From positions 22,404,952 to 22,468,951 of the forward strand of contig JAPTYO010000014.1 in assembly GCA_036873135.1 (NCBI GenBank): DNA of 64,000 bases. The letters are read 5' to 3'. The notes beneath the pieces were generated by a model that was given only the letters and a program-made list of their open reading frames with translations, had not been told where the DNA came from and searched no databases. Each line of letters begins with the position of its first letter. Position 1 is the stretch's first letter. Source of the DNA: Clarkia xantiana subsp. parviflora. Taxonomy: Eukaryota > Streptophyta > Magnoliopsida > Myrtales > Onagraceae. The position numbers were made by a program, and so were the translations under genes. Of this stretch, positions 50,831 to 61,868 are shown piece after piece.

Positions 50831-51049
50831 AACAAACTATACTTTCCCCAATCAATATCATACCAAACATTACATTTCACAAAATCGTAGTCTGATGTTT
50901 TATCAACACAAAAGTCGTAATGCCATCATACGTACTGACTACCTTTCTGCACAATAAATTTATAAAACAAGATCATGTTGGAAAAAGTTAGAGAAACATT
51001 CATGAAACAAAATAAACAAATTAGATCAGTTAACAAATATTGGAAACAT

Positions 51050-51766
51050 GGGTTAAGAACACAATAGGGGCCTGAATGTTTGCCCATGTTGCCAAAAGGG
51101 GTCTGAATTGAAAAAACGTATTATCAAGGGACTGTATTTTGAGTTTTGTTAATAATCGAGTTTCCGTCCAAATTTGCTGTTAAATGTAACGGAACCACGT
51201 GAAATAACATAATTACCCTTTTGCAATTATTATACCATTTATCAGTTTAATTAATGAAATGCGAAATGTCTAAAATACCCCTACACACTAATTATGCCCT
51301 TAAGGCCACCGCCACCGACCACCACCCCAGCTCCGGCGACCACCACTCCAGCTCCGGCGACCACCACCCTAACTCCGGCGACCAAAACCCCCCTCCGGTG
51401 ACCCAAAAAAGCTCCGATCGGAGCTTTTTTGGGTCGCCGGAGGGAGGTTAGGGGTCGCCGGAGCTGGGGTGGTGGTCGCCGGAGATGGGTGGTGGTCGCC
51501 GGAGCCGGGTGGTGGTGGTCGCCGGAGCTGTGGTCAAACATGTGAGGGACACATTTTGGTTAAAGGGCATTTTCGGGTTTTCAAATTATTTTCGGTCACA
51601 TGCCAAGCATGTGACCACTTTCCGTCACTTTTAACAGAAAAAATAGACGGAGACCTCACTTATACATAAAACCTCAAAATTCAGGCCCTTAATAATACGT
51701 TTTTTCAATTCAGACCCCTTTTAGCAACATGGGCAAACATTCAGGCCCCTATTGTGTTCTTAACCC
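51050..51766. mobile_element. Mutator-like foldback MITE, family A copy 2 (717 bp)
   Basis: It has the same termini as copy 1 (GGGTTAAGAACACAATAGGG and its complement) and flanks TGGAAACAT (51041-51049) and TAGAAACAT (51767-51775), an 8-of-9 match. The CGATCG-centred core is shorter here, with a single GCTCCGATCGGAGC palindrome near 51411-51424 and CCGGCGACCACC repeats mirrored around it. Confidence 0.87.
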
Positions 51767-51775
51767 TAGAAACAT

Positions 51776-52430
51776 TCATGAAACAAAAACCAAGTTTCGT
51801 TCTTGAAAGTCTGAAGTCACAAACTAGTATAGATTGGGAGAATAGTTTGGAATTTGGATAATCATTATGCAGAGACACTTACAAATAAAGGTCCTCCACC
51901 CCTTCTATGATCATGACCCTATGCCTTTTTCATCACAGTCTTCTTGAAATCATTTGTAACCCCCATCATTATCAACATTAATCACATCCAAAAAAATATT
52001 TAAGTAATTTGTGACAAAATTATTTTAATGGAAAGGTCCCTTAAATTTTAAGGAAAGACAAAGTAATTTGTTTTCTACTAAGGTAACACTCTTTTAAAAT
52101 GATTGATGAAAAAAAGATCGACCTAGTAAAGCACAAGAAATATGAGACTAATAAAGAGGGGTTTTATCCATTAACTGACATTTGAACTAGTCGTGTCCTC
52201 CTTCAGCTGCAGTTTTACTATCAGTGCAACCTCATTCTTGAATTGCCCAAGTCCTTGTCTTGACTACTTTGACATTTAAGGATCCACACACATAATTAGT
52301 CCAACCAAAGGAAGTTTAGCCACTAATCTCTTCAACATTTAAACAAGAAAGGCAGATTGAGAAAGTGGAAGTGATAGTGTGGAATGATTAACGAATTCCC
52401 CACAATCGTTAATATTAACGAATTCCACAC
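51776..52430. other. AT-rich spacer, no gene seen
   Basis: No exon or bounded repeat was recognised. Near 52383-52425 two ACGAATTCC-type motifs flank AATCGTTAATATTAACG, a short palindrome of unknown origin. Confidence 0.4.
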
Positions 52431-52435
52431 TATCG

Positions 52436-53215
52436 TTAGTGGGTAGATATTTTTGCGACGGTTTCTACACCTGTCGTTAAAATTCCAATATTAATAGCGA
52501 CCGGCATAAATTCATTAACAACCTTTGTTGAATCTTTTTTAAACACTACATTAGTTGCAACCCACTTTCTTTTCATATTCTCAGGAACCTGTTTTTTTTT
52601 TTTTTTTTTCCCGTAGGGAGGTCCTAGGTGGACCACCGTCAGGAGGGCAGCACCCGTAGAATGCTTGCTTCATGCCTAAACTAATCCCTACTCGCACCGG
52701 GGTCAGCTCGTAAGGGGTAAGATGCTGGCCATTGATTTTTTCCATTCCCATGATCACTAACGGAGATTGAACATCTGACCTCTGGTTAACAGAAACTCGT
52801 GTTTACTCCAGCGTGTATCTACTTTGTGATCCTTCCTTCCACAAACACAACCAGACTTATCAATTATAGGTTTATGAAACCCAGAACTTTGCAAAGTATA
52901 ATGATTAGATGATCTCTATTGTGATGTCCAGAACTTAAAGAAGACCTTGCAGAGTAAAGAGCAGTAGTATTCAATCAGGCCACTGAGAGTGAAACTGAAA
53001 TAGATCTCTGACTTTCTTCTTGCAGTAGAACAACACTTACACTAGGCAATGGAGTCCTCATCAGTAGATTACTTCTAACATTTGCATAGGTCTCATTCAA
53101 ACCAAGTAAGAATGCAATCAACTTTTGTTTCACTTCGTTAGCACTTAACAAAACATTATCAGCATCACACTCTAAGATCAAATGATCAATGCGCAAGAGA
53201 ATCCCACAACTGCTT
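52436..53215 (-). mobile_element. Ty1/copia gag fragment, split by a SINE-like insert
   Basis: On the minus strand, 53196-52975 reads AFLLGLNETYANVRSNLLMR and VLLQEESQ, closely matching the gag of the element at 39576-44757 (AFLLGLN/SFLLGLN and LLQEESQ). A later piece (52565-52436) reads MKRKW, as in that element downstream of its zinc knuckle. Between them sits an insert of about 260 bp. Only gag remains and no LTRs were identified. Confidence 0.75.
52592..52855 (-). mobile_element. SINE-like insert with poly-A tail
   Basis: Read on the minus strand, the insert is non-coding, about 245 bp long, and ends with an 18-base A run (T run at 52592-52609). It contains GTTCAATCTCC, a fair match to a pol III B box, upstream of a GGTGCGAGTAGGG motif and a CCTCCTGACGG-type 3' part. 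It lies exactly between two pieces of the same copia gag, so it inserted later. The 5' border and the target duplication are not fixed, and the tRNA source was not identified. Confidence 0.55.
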
Positions 53216-53225
53216 CATTCTAACA

Positions 53226-53417
53226 AAACATTTCACATTTCATTAATTAAACTGAAAAATTATATAATAATTGCAAAAGGGTAATTATGTCGTTTCACGT
53301 GGTTCCGTTACATTTAACAGAAAATTTGGATGGAAAATCGAAAACAACAAACATGATAATTCAGACATCTCCGGGCAACATGGGTAAACATTCAGACCCC
53401 TATTGTGTTCTTAACCC
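53226..53417. mobile_element. Mutator-like MITE, family A, right-end fragment
   Basis: It matches the right-hand arm of the family: from TTCATTAATTAAACTG through TTTCACGTGGTTCCGTTACA to GTGTTCTTAACCC. The left end and core are missing. Confidence 0.75.
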
Positions 53418-53639
53418 TTAATTCTACCGTAATAAAAAAAAAAAACATGTTGCTTTATAAGCATGGTAGAAAAGTCCTATTTATAGAGCCTAAAGGAGCA
53501 TAGCTGAAACACGTAATAAAACAGGGACCAAAGAGGTTCGTAAGTGTAAGTTAGGGGACTAAAAACGGGCATTTCCTGATTTTAAACATATAATTTTACA
53601 TACTTTGACATAAAATAAAAGGGAGGACTTATCTGTGAA

Positions 53640-55030
53640 TAATAACACTTCCAAAGGGAAGGCGCTCCCTAGGGTTTTGTACTGTGTTCTATATAAACTC
53701 GTATTCTCTTCTCTTTTCTCATCACACCGTCGCCGTCGATTAGGGTTGTTATTTTAGCTTGAGAGAGTTCTTATTTGAGGTGAGCATAGATTTTATTTCT
53801 TGTATCTGATCTAATTCGAAATCGATCTACGGGACTGGAGTTTGACTCTATAGCTATTGAATCTCCGTGCTTTAAGAGATGAATGCAGCTCCCAATACTG
53901 ATCCCCTCACCCTTTCTCCACAAATTTCCGCCTCGATTCTTCCTTATCGTCGGCGGAATTTTCTCGAAAGGTTGACATCTTTGTTTTTTCCCCAATTTGA
54001 TGAAATATATTTGAAATTTGATTCTGGGTAACAACGAGTAGTGATTCAGGCAACTTCCCCTAAGTGGCCTATGGCAGGGGAGGTGTTTAACTGCTCGGAA
54101 ATCGATTCTTGTGCTCTTCAGATAGGCTGAGATTGCTCTCTGACGCTTGTCTAGTAAATCTCAAGTACATATCCTAATCAGGAATTTTCTCATCCCCAGT
54201 ATCAATTTACTGATTTTTGATGAAATTTCAAATCTCTGGAAAATAATAGTTTTTTTTTTTCAAATTTAAAGATCGTTTTTTTTCTGGGTCTAAATTTAAA
54301 TTATATGTTTATCTGTTCCTGAGCATGTTTCTCTCGCCCATCATCCATTTGTTTGTTCTTGGAGAATTGTGTAATTCAGAAATATACTTTAAAAGGGTTT
54401 CGTTGTCGTAATTTTTATGTGTTCCAATTTCCATAATTGATTTGTTCAATCTTGATGAAAAAAAATCTTTGGAATGGAAGATACTTTCTGGGTTCTTCTC
54501 TCAATTTAGCAAATCTTATTATATATATCTTACTGTAACAGGATGAAGAAATTTACAAAAAACAACCCAGTACAAATAATATATGATTTTTATATTGGTA
54601 ATAGATGAGACAACGAATTGGATGTTAAATCTTTATATTTCGGCTATATTCTATCAATTAAGAGGTCATATCGACCAACTGAGGTTGGACTAATGAGGCC
54701 AATTTATAAATTCATTAGTGTTTGTTTTCTTCATGTGTAATTATCATCGATCTTCAATCCGTATTGCTGTCAATTGTGGACATTCTGTCGTATCTAATTT
54801 CTTTCGAACAAGACGACTTTACCTATGTGGTTCGTGATATTAGATCCACTTTGAATATTCAACTTCATTTTTCCTGATTTGCAGACAAAACAAATGGTGT
54901 TTGTTTTCGTTCATTTCATAATCGTGGATGATTTGGTCATAATAGGATTTGGCCATCAATCATTAGTCGTCCAAGAAAGTTGATTTAAAATTGAACATAA
55001 ATTTCATATTTTAGTGATATATAAGTTTAT
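53640..55030 (+). promoter_or_regulatory. Promoter and leader-like region without an identified gene
   Basis: CTAGGGTTTTG at 53670, TATATAAACTCG near 53691 and a CT-rich leader (TCTCTTCTCTTTTCTC) with TAGGGTTG resemble the TATA box and 5' UTR of a highly expressed plant gene, for example a ribosomal protein gene. A donor-like GAG|GTGAGC lies at 53779. No coding exon that could belong to it was found before the repeats that start at 55037. A hairpin (ACTTCCCCT pairing with AGGGGAGGT, 54051-54091) was seen, but no RNA gene could be named. Confidence 0.3.
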
Positions 55031-55036
55031 TTATAA

Positions 55037-55907
55037 TTTACATTTCCATATATATATGTCGTAATAGTTCAAAACTGAATTTAGGCAATCATAGTACAGA
55101 AATTTACTAAACTAAGCATATTATAGTACAAAAATACAAGATTGAGCAAGTAAAGTTTGAAATTTCGAATTTGGTCAAATCCTCGTCTCCCAGTCGAGGA
55201 TTTGACCAAAATATTGGTCAAATCCTCGTCTCCCATCCGAGGATTTGACTAAAGCTTTTGGTCAAATTCTCGACTCCCATCCGAGGATTTGACCAAAGCT
55301 TTTGGTCAAATTCTTGACTCCCAGATGAGGATTTGACCGTATTAAAAAAAAAGTCCTCTCACATTTCATCGGGATAGGCAAGGTGGGCAACCATGGAGAC
55401 ATTGACTATGTAGTATTTGATAACGTTTTTTTGTATTTGAGCGAACAAGATTTATGGAACTTATGGATTTGGAACTTATGAATTTGTGTGTAGTATTTAA
55501 ATATTGTAATGATTTTTTTTTTTTTTTGTAATGTTGGAACTTTTGTTTTTTTTTAATTTAAGGTGTTTTATTAAAAGAAATTCTAGGATTTGACCAAAGC
55601 TACGGTCAAATCCTCAACTGGGAGTCGAGGATTTGACCAAAAGCTTTGGTCAAATCCTCGGCTGGGAGACGAGGATTTGACCAAACGCTTTGGTCAAATC
55701 CTCGTCTCCCAGCCGAGGATTTGACCAAAGCTTTTGGTCAAATCCTCGACTGGGAGATGAGGATTTGCCTAAAGTTGGAATTTCCAACTTTACATGCTTA
55801 TTTTCGTAATTACGATTAAAAACATGCCTACTTAGCAAAACGACTCTACATTTCCATATATATATATATATATATATATATATCGTAATAGTTCAAAACT
55901 GAATTAT
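55037..55907. repeat. Foldback array of GGTCAAATCCTCG palindromes between two flanking direct repeats
   Basis: About nine palindromic units of the form GGTCAAATCCTCG + CTCCCA + CGAGGATTTGACC lie in two clusters (55173-55339 and 55585-55768). Outside them are diverged inverted termini (CTAAACTAAGCAT near 55108; AAACATGCCTACTTAG near 55823). The whole block is flanked by a direct repeat of about 50 bp (TTTACATTTCCATATATATA...GTAATAGTTCAAAACTGAATT) at 55037-55083 and 55846-55907. The unit structure suggests a foldback transposon whose core was amplified. No coding capacity. Confidence 0.75.
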
Positions 55908-56528
55908 AGTCCAAATATCATATTTTATGAATGAGTTATATTCTTTAAAAAAAATCGTTCTAACCTCCCTTGTCGTCCTATATCTGTCTATTGCATGTGA
56001 GGAGGTTTTAAAGTCATATAACAATTAGATTTTAACCAAATTGGTATATGGGTTAACAACTCAAATTGTGATAAATTGGTATGTGAGTTAATCTGGGTGT
56101 TACACCGTTATAATTTTTGGTTAAAACTCACGGAATCGGTCATATGCGGAGCAAAGTGATCATTTTTTATGCCAGAGACAAAAATAAAGATATGAAAAGA
56201 CCAAAATACCCCTATTGCAGAATGAAAATAGATGAACTCAAAATTTTGGATAATATTTCACTCATTTTTTCATCTTTTTTGACGATTTTTTTTTAACCCG
56301 TATAAATTTTTGAGATCTATGCAACCCAAATACCCGTAAATGATTTTCTCATCTTGTTTTTTCAATAAACATTGTATTTCATGTTAATTCATTCTTTTTT
56401 ATATCAAACTTCAGTGTATTTTAATGTTTATTACTCTTGATTATCCACTTTTATTACTAAAGTTTTTTTTTTTATAGTGTACTATATAGGTTTGTATCTA
56501 GATGATTTGTACTTTGTAACATTTTTTA
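55908..56528. other. AT-rich spacer, no gene seen
   Basis: No exon was recognised. The stretch GGTATATGGGTTAA / GGTATGTGAGTTAA near 56042 and 56080 hints at repeat debris. Confidence 0.4.
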
Positions 56529-57590
56529 ACAAGAGTAGCTTTTGTGTATGTTGATATGCTAGTTATTGAAATACATATTTAATTGCTGAGAACAAAATTC
56601 ATCATTAAAAATTAATTTTAGGGTTAAAGGTTCATTTCATACAACTTCTCTGATCGAAATTCACTTTAGGTACCATTTCTATTTTTCTATACACCTTTGG
56701 TACTAATAGTTTGAACTTTGTACCTAGGGATGTTAATGGGGCGGGTCGGGGCAGGTATCATCAGACCCGAACCCGCCCCGCGGGTCACTATATTCAACCC
56801 AAATCCGCCCCATATATATTACGGGGCGGGTACTATAAGTTTAAAAAAATTGCGGGGCGACCCGCGGGACTTCGCCCGCCTCGTGCTGTCTTCCTCGGTA
56901 GTTGGTAGGCTGCACCCCGGAATTCTTAATGGCAGCTGGAACGTTTGCATTTAATTTGGCAGACAAAAAAGGGGTTGTTCTTTAAATGAGTATTTTGAAT
57001 AATTAAATAGCAAATGACTAAAGGAGTAAGTCCAACAGTCAAGACCAACAAACAAGAGCATTAAAGAAGGCGTGCCAATTGCTTTGAATCCCAACAATGC
57101 ATTAATGAGGTGAGTATTAAATTTAATTACACTTTAATTGTTATTATTTTAAATTAAATATGTAGTATATTCATTATATTAGTTTATAAAATAATAAAAA
57201 ATATATATAATATACAGGGCGGGGCGGGTCTACGGGGCTCTGTGACCCCAAACCCGGACTCGCCCCGTCCCGTGGGTAACTAGATCCGGACCCGTCCCAT
57301 AACTCATGGATCGCGGGTCAGCGGGTCAATATCAGGGCGGGGCCCCGCGGGTCAACGGGTACCCGTGACCCGTTGACATCCCTATTTGTACCTTTTTTAT
57401 ACAAGAGTAGATTTTGTGTATGTTGATATGCTAGTTATTGAAATATACATTTAATTGCTGACAATAACATTCACCATTAAAAATTAATAAGGGTTCCTTT
57501 CATACAACTTCTTTGATCGAAATTCACTTTTGCTACATTTCTATTTTTTTTTTTTGTACACTTTTTGTACCAATAGTTTGAACTTTGAAC
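56529..57590. repeat. Tandem duplication of about 200 bp, split by a hAT insertion
   Basis: The copy at about 56529-56724 (ACAAGAGTAG, ATGTTGATATGCTAGTTATT, GATCGAAATTCACTTT, TTTGAACTTTGTACC) is repeated at about 57401-57596. Without the 660-bp hAT element and its 8-bp duplication between them, the repeat distance is about 203 bp. The duplicated unit includes both flanking DNA and the left end of the Mutator-like element at 56621. Confidence 0.85.
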
Positions 57591-57880
57591 CTTTTTTATA
57601 CATCCGTTAAAATTCTGTCCGAAAGGGTTTGATTTTCAAATTTTATGAGTAAATTGAATATATTAAAAGTTAGGGATGTATTAGAGGGGCTAAATTGAAC
57701 AAAATCAAAAGTTTGGAGCTACTCACGTGACACTTAATAGCCAAATCAGACGGAATTTAAACGGAGGTATGAAAACGGCACAAAGTTCAAACCATTGGTA
57801 CCAAAAAGTGTACAAAAAATAGAAGTGGTTCCAAAATTGGATTTCGGTCAAAGAAGTGGTATAAAAGGAAGCCTTAACCC
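56621..57880. mobile_element. Mutator-like foldback element, family B copy 3, with nested hAT
   Basis: The left end is GGGTTAAAGGTTC...; the right end reverses to GGGTTAAGGCTTCC...; both continue into TTTGATCGAAAT / TTTGACCGAAAT-type sequence. The flanks TTAATTTTA (56612-56620 and 57881-57889) are a perfect 9-bp duplication. Excluding the nested hAT and the duplicated left end, the original element is about 390 bp. It shares CTAATACATCCCTAAC with the other family B copies. Confidence 0.83.
56725..57384. mobile_element. hAT-type non-autonomous element (660 bp), nested
   Basis: The ends TAGGGATGTTAATGGGGC and (reversed) TAGGGATGTCAACGGGTC are inverted repeats. TTTGTACC flanks both sides (56717-56724 and 57385-57392), a perfect 8-bp duplication. 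The ends are rich in GCGGGTC / GACCCGC motifs in both orientations, while the centre is AT-rich and non-coding. Confidence 0.9.
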
Positions 57881-57979
57881 TTAATTTTATAGGTGAGTAA
57901 TTTGGCCAACAAAAAGAACAACTTTGTAAAGACGTATTTCTACCATAAACCCAACATGTCCCCTCTGTCAACAAGAAAC

Positions 57980-59760
57980 TAAATCATGGAATCACCTAAA
58001 GTGGACTTGCCCATTTGCCACTAGATTCTGGTGTTGCTAGCCCCCTAATGACTAATAGAGAGAATTTGAACATTGACTATGTTCAAGATTGGCTTATGCT
58101 AAACCATACTTCTTCAACAAGCAATGATTTACAGCTGAACTGTACGGTGTTATGGTGTATTTGGCTTACTAGGAATGAGTTAGTGTTTAGAGCAAGAAAA
58201 CCATCTATTTTATTATTAGAATTAACTCATTATTATTGATCACTTCGATGTTTTTATGCCATCACTGGACCACAAATCACATGAGCACATGCACGAAGAC
58301 AATCCCAACCAGTAGGTGCTGGCTCAAGTCCTACACAATGTTGGCGCTTAATAGCAGTGTTATCAGAACCGGACCGGGCATCAGACCGGTAAGGGCTCCG
58401 GTTTCCGGCTCGTCCGGTCAGACCCGGTTCGAAACCGGTCCGACCAGAATGATGCTAAAACATATATTTTTCACGAAGATGGGTGATACCAGAGTAGACC
58501 ACCCGCCACGAAGAAGCAGATATCTTGTCTTCAAGAAGAACACACTAAGACCAGACCTTCACCATCGATCACTCCCCCATTCCCTTCCCTTCCCTCCCAT
58601 CCCCTCCACCGTAACTCAATTCTCTCTCCATGGTGGTAACTCCATTCTCTCTCCACCTCCCCAAGTACCAACCATGATCATTAAGCTTAGATTTCCTTCA
58701 CGAAGACAGATCTATATTGAATCGACAACATATTAGAGCAACCACCGCTGCCCTAGCAGTCATCTGGTAATTGCTTCGCCGGTGTTGGAGGTGTATTCTT
58801 TGGTGATTCAAGGGATGATGAGCTTGATGGCTCTGAAGATCGACGGGAGTCAGATTCGATGGGTCGATCGGAGTCTGATGATCCACATGAGTGACTCGAG
58901 GGTTGAAATCTTACGAGATAACATGGTTGGGTACAATCGCGGAAGATGGTAGGTTGCTTGATCTGAAGAGATGCATCCACTTGAGCAATGGGGAGATGCG
59001 GCGCTTGGAAAGGAGGTGATGAAGTAGATTGGAGGCGGCTGGACTTCGATTAGGGTTTTTAATTTTATTTCAGTCAGCGAACCGGCGAACCGGAGAACCG
59101 CCCGACCCGCTCAAAAACCGGCAGGTTCGCAAAAAAATCGGCTATCGAACTGGGTTCGCTTACATCTTCTGAATTTGCTTGAACCAGATATTTGGAGGCA
59201 CCGGTTCCGGTTCGAACCCGGTCAGACCGCCGGTCCGGTTCTGATAACACTGCTTAATAGTGTTGTAAATTCTGCTTCTAACGTAGTAGTTGGCGCTGCT
59301 GTTCTTTATGATTGTTTTGGGAAGTCGCAGGTTTTGTCTTCCCACTCTTTTGCTGGTTCTGACCCCCTTTTTTCTGAAGGCCTGACTCGTCGAACATGCT
59401 TCTTTTGGCTCTTCGTTTTAAGCATGAAATCTGTGTCCTCTAAACAGATTTCAATGTTCTTGCGGAGACCATCTCTTGTCCCAGCTCTTCAGCAGCTGTC
59501 CTCTCTGGGGTTATCTGGGATATCAATTCCTTGCTTAGTTTGTTTAGCTCCATGTCTGTTTGTAAAGTTGGAAGAAGATTGATGAAACCAACCCATAATC
59601 TTGGTAAAAGATCACTTTTGTTCGACTTATTTGGTAATTGGTTCTCTCATTCATTCCCTCATTCCTTAGGCTTTTAGCAGCATTTGTGTGTTTCTTATGG
59701 CTTGTTCTTCCTTTCTTAGCTTGTATTTCTCAGTTTATAACTACTCCGTTTAAAAAAAAA
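57980..59760 (+). mobile_element. LINE (non-LTR) 3' remnant, split by a hAT element
   Basis: At 57987 the frame reads WNHLKWTCPFATRFW, a typical plant LINE zinc-binding (zf-RVT) segment. A region with LWCIWLTRNELVF follows (about 58145). After the hAT insert, an RNase H-like domain continues (VVVGAAVLYDCFG near 59287, FAGSDPLFSE near 59355). It then shifts frame and runs to a stop at 59675-59677. An A run at 59752-59760 marks the poly-A end. Several stops and frameshifts show it is dead. The 5' part, including reverse transcriptase, is missing, as usual for 5'-truncated LINE copies. Confidence 0.78.
58355..59252. mobile_element. hAT-type non-autonomous element (898 bp) in the LINE remnant
   Basis: The ends CAGTGTTATCAGAACCGGAC and its complement (GTCCGGTTCTGATAACACTG) are perfect inverted repeats. 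CTTAATAG occurs on both sides (58347-58354 and 59253-59260), a perfect 8-bp duplication. The ends are dense in ACCGG/CCGGT motifs. No hAT transposase domain was found; frames inside are not recognised. Confidence 0.93.
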
Positions 59761-59897
59761 TGACAATATTTACTTGTAAATCTATAAAAGATGTATTTCA
59801 ATAATTAGTCGCTGATGGTGCCCCATTTTCTTACAAGGGTTATTGAGATACTTCATAATAACGAAATTATTTCCCAAAAATACTATTATATTATTTT

Positions 59898-60428
59898 GGG
59901 TTAACAGGTCTTTTGGTCCGTGATGTTTGAGCATTTTTGGGTTTTGGTACATGATGTTTTTTTTCCCTAGTTTTGATACCATATGTATGCATATTTTTTT
60001 TTTTTTTCTAGTTTTGGTTCGACCGTTACATTCCGTCCATTTTTTGACATGTACAAGTCACGTGATGCACCCTAAACTTTCAATTTTGTTAAATTTAGTC
60101 CCTCTAATACTTTCCTAACCTTTTTTTTGTTCAATTTAGTCCCGAAGTTTCAAAATTTCAATGGGACCTATTGTCCAATTGGGGTCAATTTTGAAACTTC
60201 GGGACTAAATTGAACAAAAAAAGGGTTAAGAAAGTATTAGAGGGACTAAATTTAAAGTTTAGAGTGGATCACGTGACTTGAACATGTCAAAAAATGAACG
60301 GAATGTAACGGTTAGACCAAAACTAGAAAAAATCTGCAAACATATAGTACCAAAACTAGGTAAAAAAAACATCATGGACCAAAACCCAAAAGTTGTCAAA
60401 CATCATGGACCAAAAGACCTGTTAACCC
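59898..60428. mobile_element. Mutator-like foldback element, family B copy 2 (531 bp)
   Basis: GGGTTAACAGGTCTTTTGGT at the left is matched by its complement at the right, and pairing runs through most of the element. The flanks TATTATTTT (59889-59897) and TTTTATTTT (60429-60437) match at 8 of 9. It shares the CAATTTAGTCCC / CCTCTAATAC subterminal sequence with the other family B copies. Confidence 0.85.
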
Positions 60429-60439
60429 TTTTATTTTTT

Positions 60440-60632
60440 TAAGTAAGTTTTTATCAGTGAGATAAAAGTAAAAAGTTTTATTGGTCACTTCTAATTTGCC
60501 GATAAAATTGGCGGTGCTTTTATGGTGACTTTTACCAGCTAGTAACATTAATTGCCGACATGAATTTTTACCAAAATAGTGTTTTTATCAGCCACTATCC
60601 CTCACTGGAAAATGGGGTTATCTCTTGTAGTG
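60440..60632. mobile_element. CACTA transposon right-end fragment
   Basis: It ends in CTCTTGTAGTG, the reverse of CACTACAAGAG, and is preceded by subterminal repeats (CCGATAAAATTGGCGG, TTTTACCA, TTTTATCAG). It does not match the CACTA end at 50297 in its interior, and the 3-bp flanks differ (TAT against AGG), so the two are separate remnants. Confidence 0.65.
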
Positions 60633-60788
60633 AGGTACGACATTTAAACTAGCAACTAATGGTTGTGTCATATACTTGTGTGAAACGGATTATATATTTG
60701 CTTCATAAAGTGTATGTCATACTATATGACTAAGAAGATTATTGAAGAAGCTAAATGTGAAACTAGAAAGCCCAACTAACATCTATGT

Positions 60789-61533
60789 GAGAAATTATTA
60801 CATGGACTAAGTCCACCAACTCATTTATAGAACAAGCCAATAAAAATTCAACAACTCAATATTAGTACAATAAGTATTGAAAACAAGATGTACAACAGAA
60901 AAACCTTATCAACCTTATTAGGTATGTTAATTTATTTTATAGTTATTATTTCATATTACAAATAAATTATATATTTATTAAAATTTATCTAACAAACTTT
61001 TATAAAAAAAATTTATAAGTTATTTCGATATTTACACTAATTTAATCACAATCTGAGAAGTGTCTCATTGCCCTCTAGGGTTCACCCTATCCTATAGGAT
61101 TTTAGAAGAAAACCACAAAATTATCGGACAGTTGTCAAATATTAATCGGAAACGTTTTTGTTTCTATTTGTCAATATGTGACTAATTAATATTTAACAAT
61201 TGTACGATAACTTTGTGGTTTTCTTCTAAAACCCTATAGGACAGGGTGAACCCTAGATAACAAATAAGACACTCCTCGAATTATTATTAAATTAGTGATT
61301 ACATTGTTGTAAAATATTGTTAGAGAAATTTTCATAGATAAATAATTTATTTTCAATATATGAAAGAAAACTAAGATTAAAATAAATTAAACATTCCTTA
61401 ATATGATGATGAGAGTTTCATTATTATATATTATATTTTCAATACTTATTGTATCAATGATGCGTTGTTACGTACATTTTAATTGGTTAGTCTATAGGTG
61501 ATGTGGCGAACTAAGTCCATATAATAATTTCTC
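60789..61533. mobile_element. Mutator-like MITE, family C copy 2 (745 bp)
   Basis: GAGAAATTATTACATGGACT at the left and AGTCCATATAATAATTTCTC at the right form the termini. The flanks CATCTATGT (60780-60788) and CATCTACGT (61534-61542) match at 8 of 9. The core has a hairpin with arms TAGGGTTCACCCTATCC and ACAGGGTGAACCCTA, and shares ATTGCCCTCTAGGGTTCACC with the copy at 37110. Confidence 0.85.
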
Positions 61534-61542
61534 CATCTACGT

Positions 61543-61868
61543 CGACAATGAGAAATTCTTCAATTCCTTGCATCCACCATCTGTCATAGCGGTGGACCTT
61601 CCGCCACTAAAATTAAAATAACTGGCAACGTAACTATAGACAATAACCCGGCTATTTCCTTAGACAATAACTCGGTTCACGCAATGAGTCGGTGGATTGA
61701 GAAAGTAATAATTTCTCACTAAGACAAATTCATTAGTATTTTATTATCATACTTGAACTTTCTATATATGTATATAGCACAACACGAATTTGCATACCCA
61801 CAGAGCATTAATAAGAAAAATATAGACCCATTTAAATAACAGAACATTTCCATCCATCAGTACCTATC
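61543..61868 (-). other. 3' flank of the CER3 gene and spacer
   Basis: No gene seen. Near 61710-61725 the string AGTAATAATTTCTC resembles a family C terminus, but no partner was found. Confidence 0.4.

Noticed and set aside
54051..54130. Hairpin that might be a snoRNA or small RNA precursor
   Set aside because: The stem is short and no C/D or H/ACA boxes, nor a known snRNA sequence, could be recognised with confidence.
58236..58980. Frames of 60-166 codons inside the hAT element at 58355-59252
   Set aside because: No BED, DDE or dimerisation motif was found; they run across element ends and are low-complexity.
50297..60632. One 10.3-kb CACTA element spanning both CACTA ends
   Set aside because: The 3-bp flanks differ, the subterminal repeats do not match, and no transposase lies between. 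Two separate fragments fit better.
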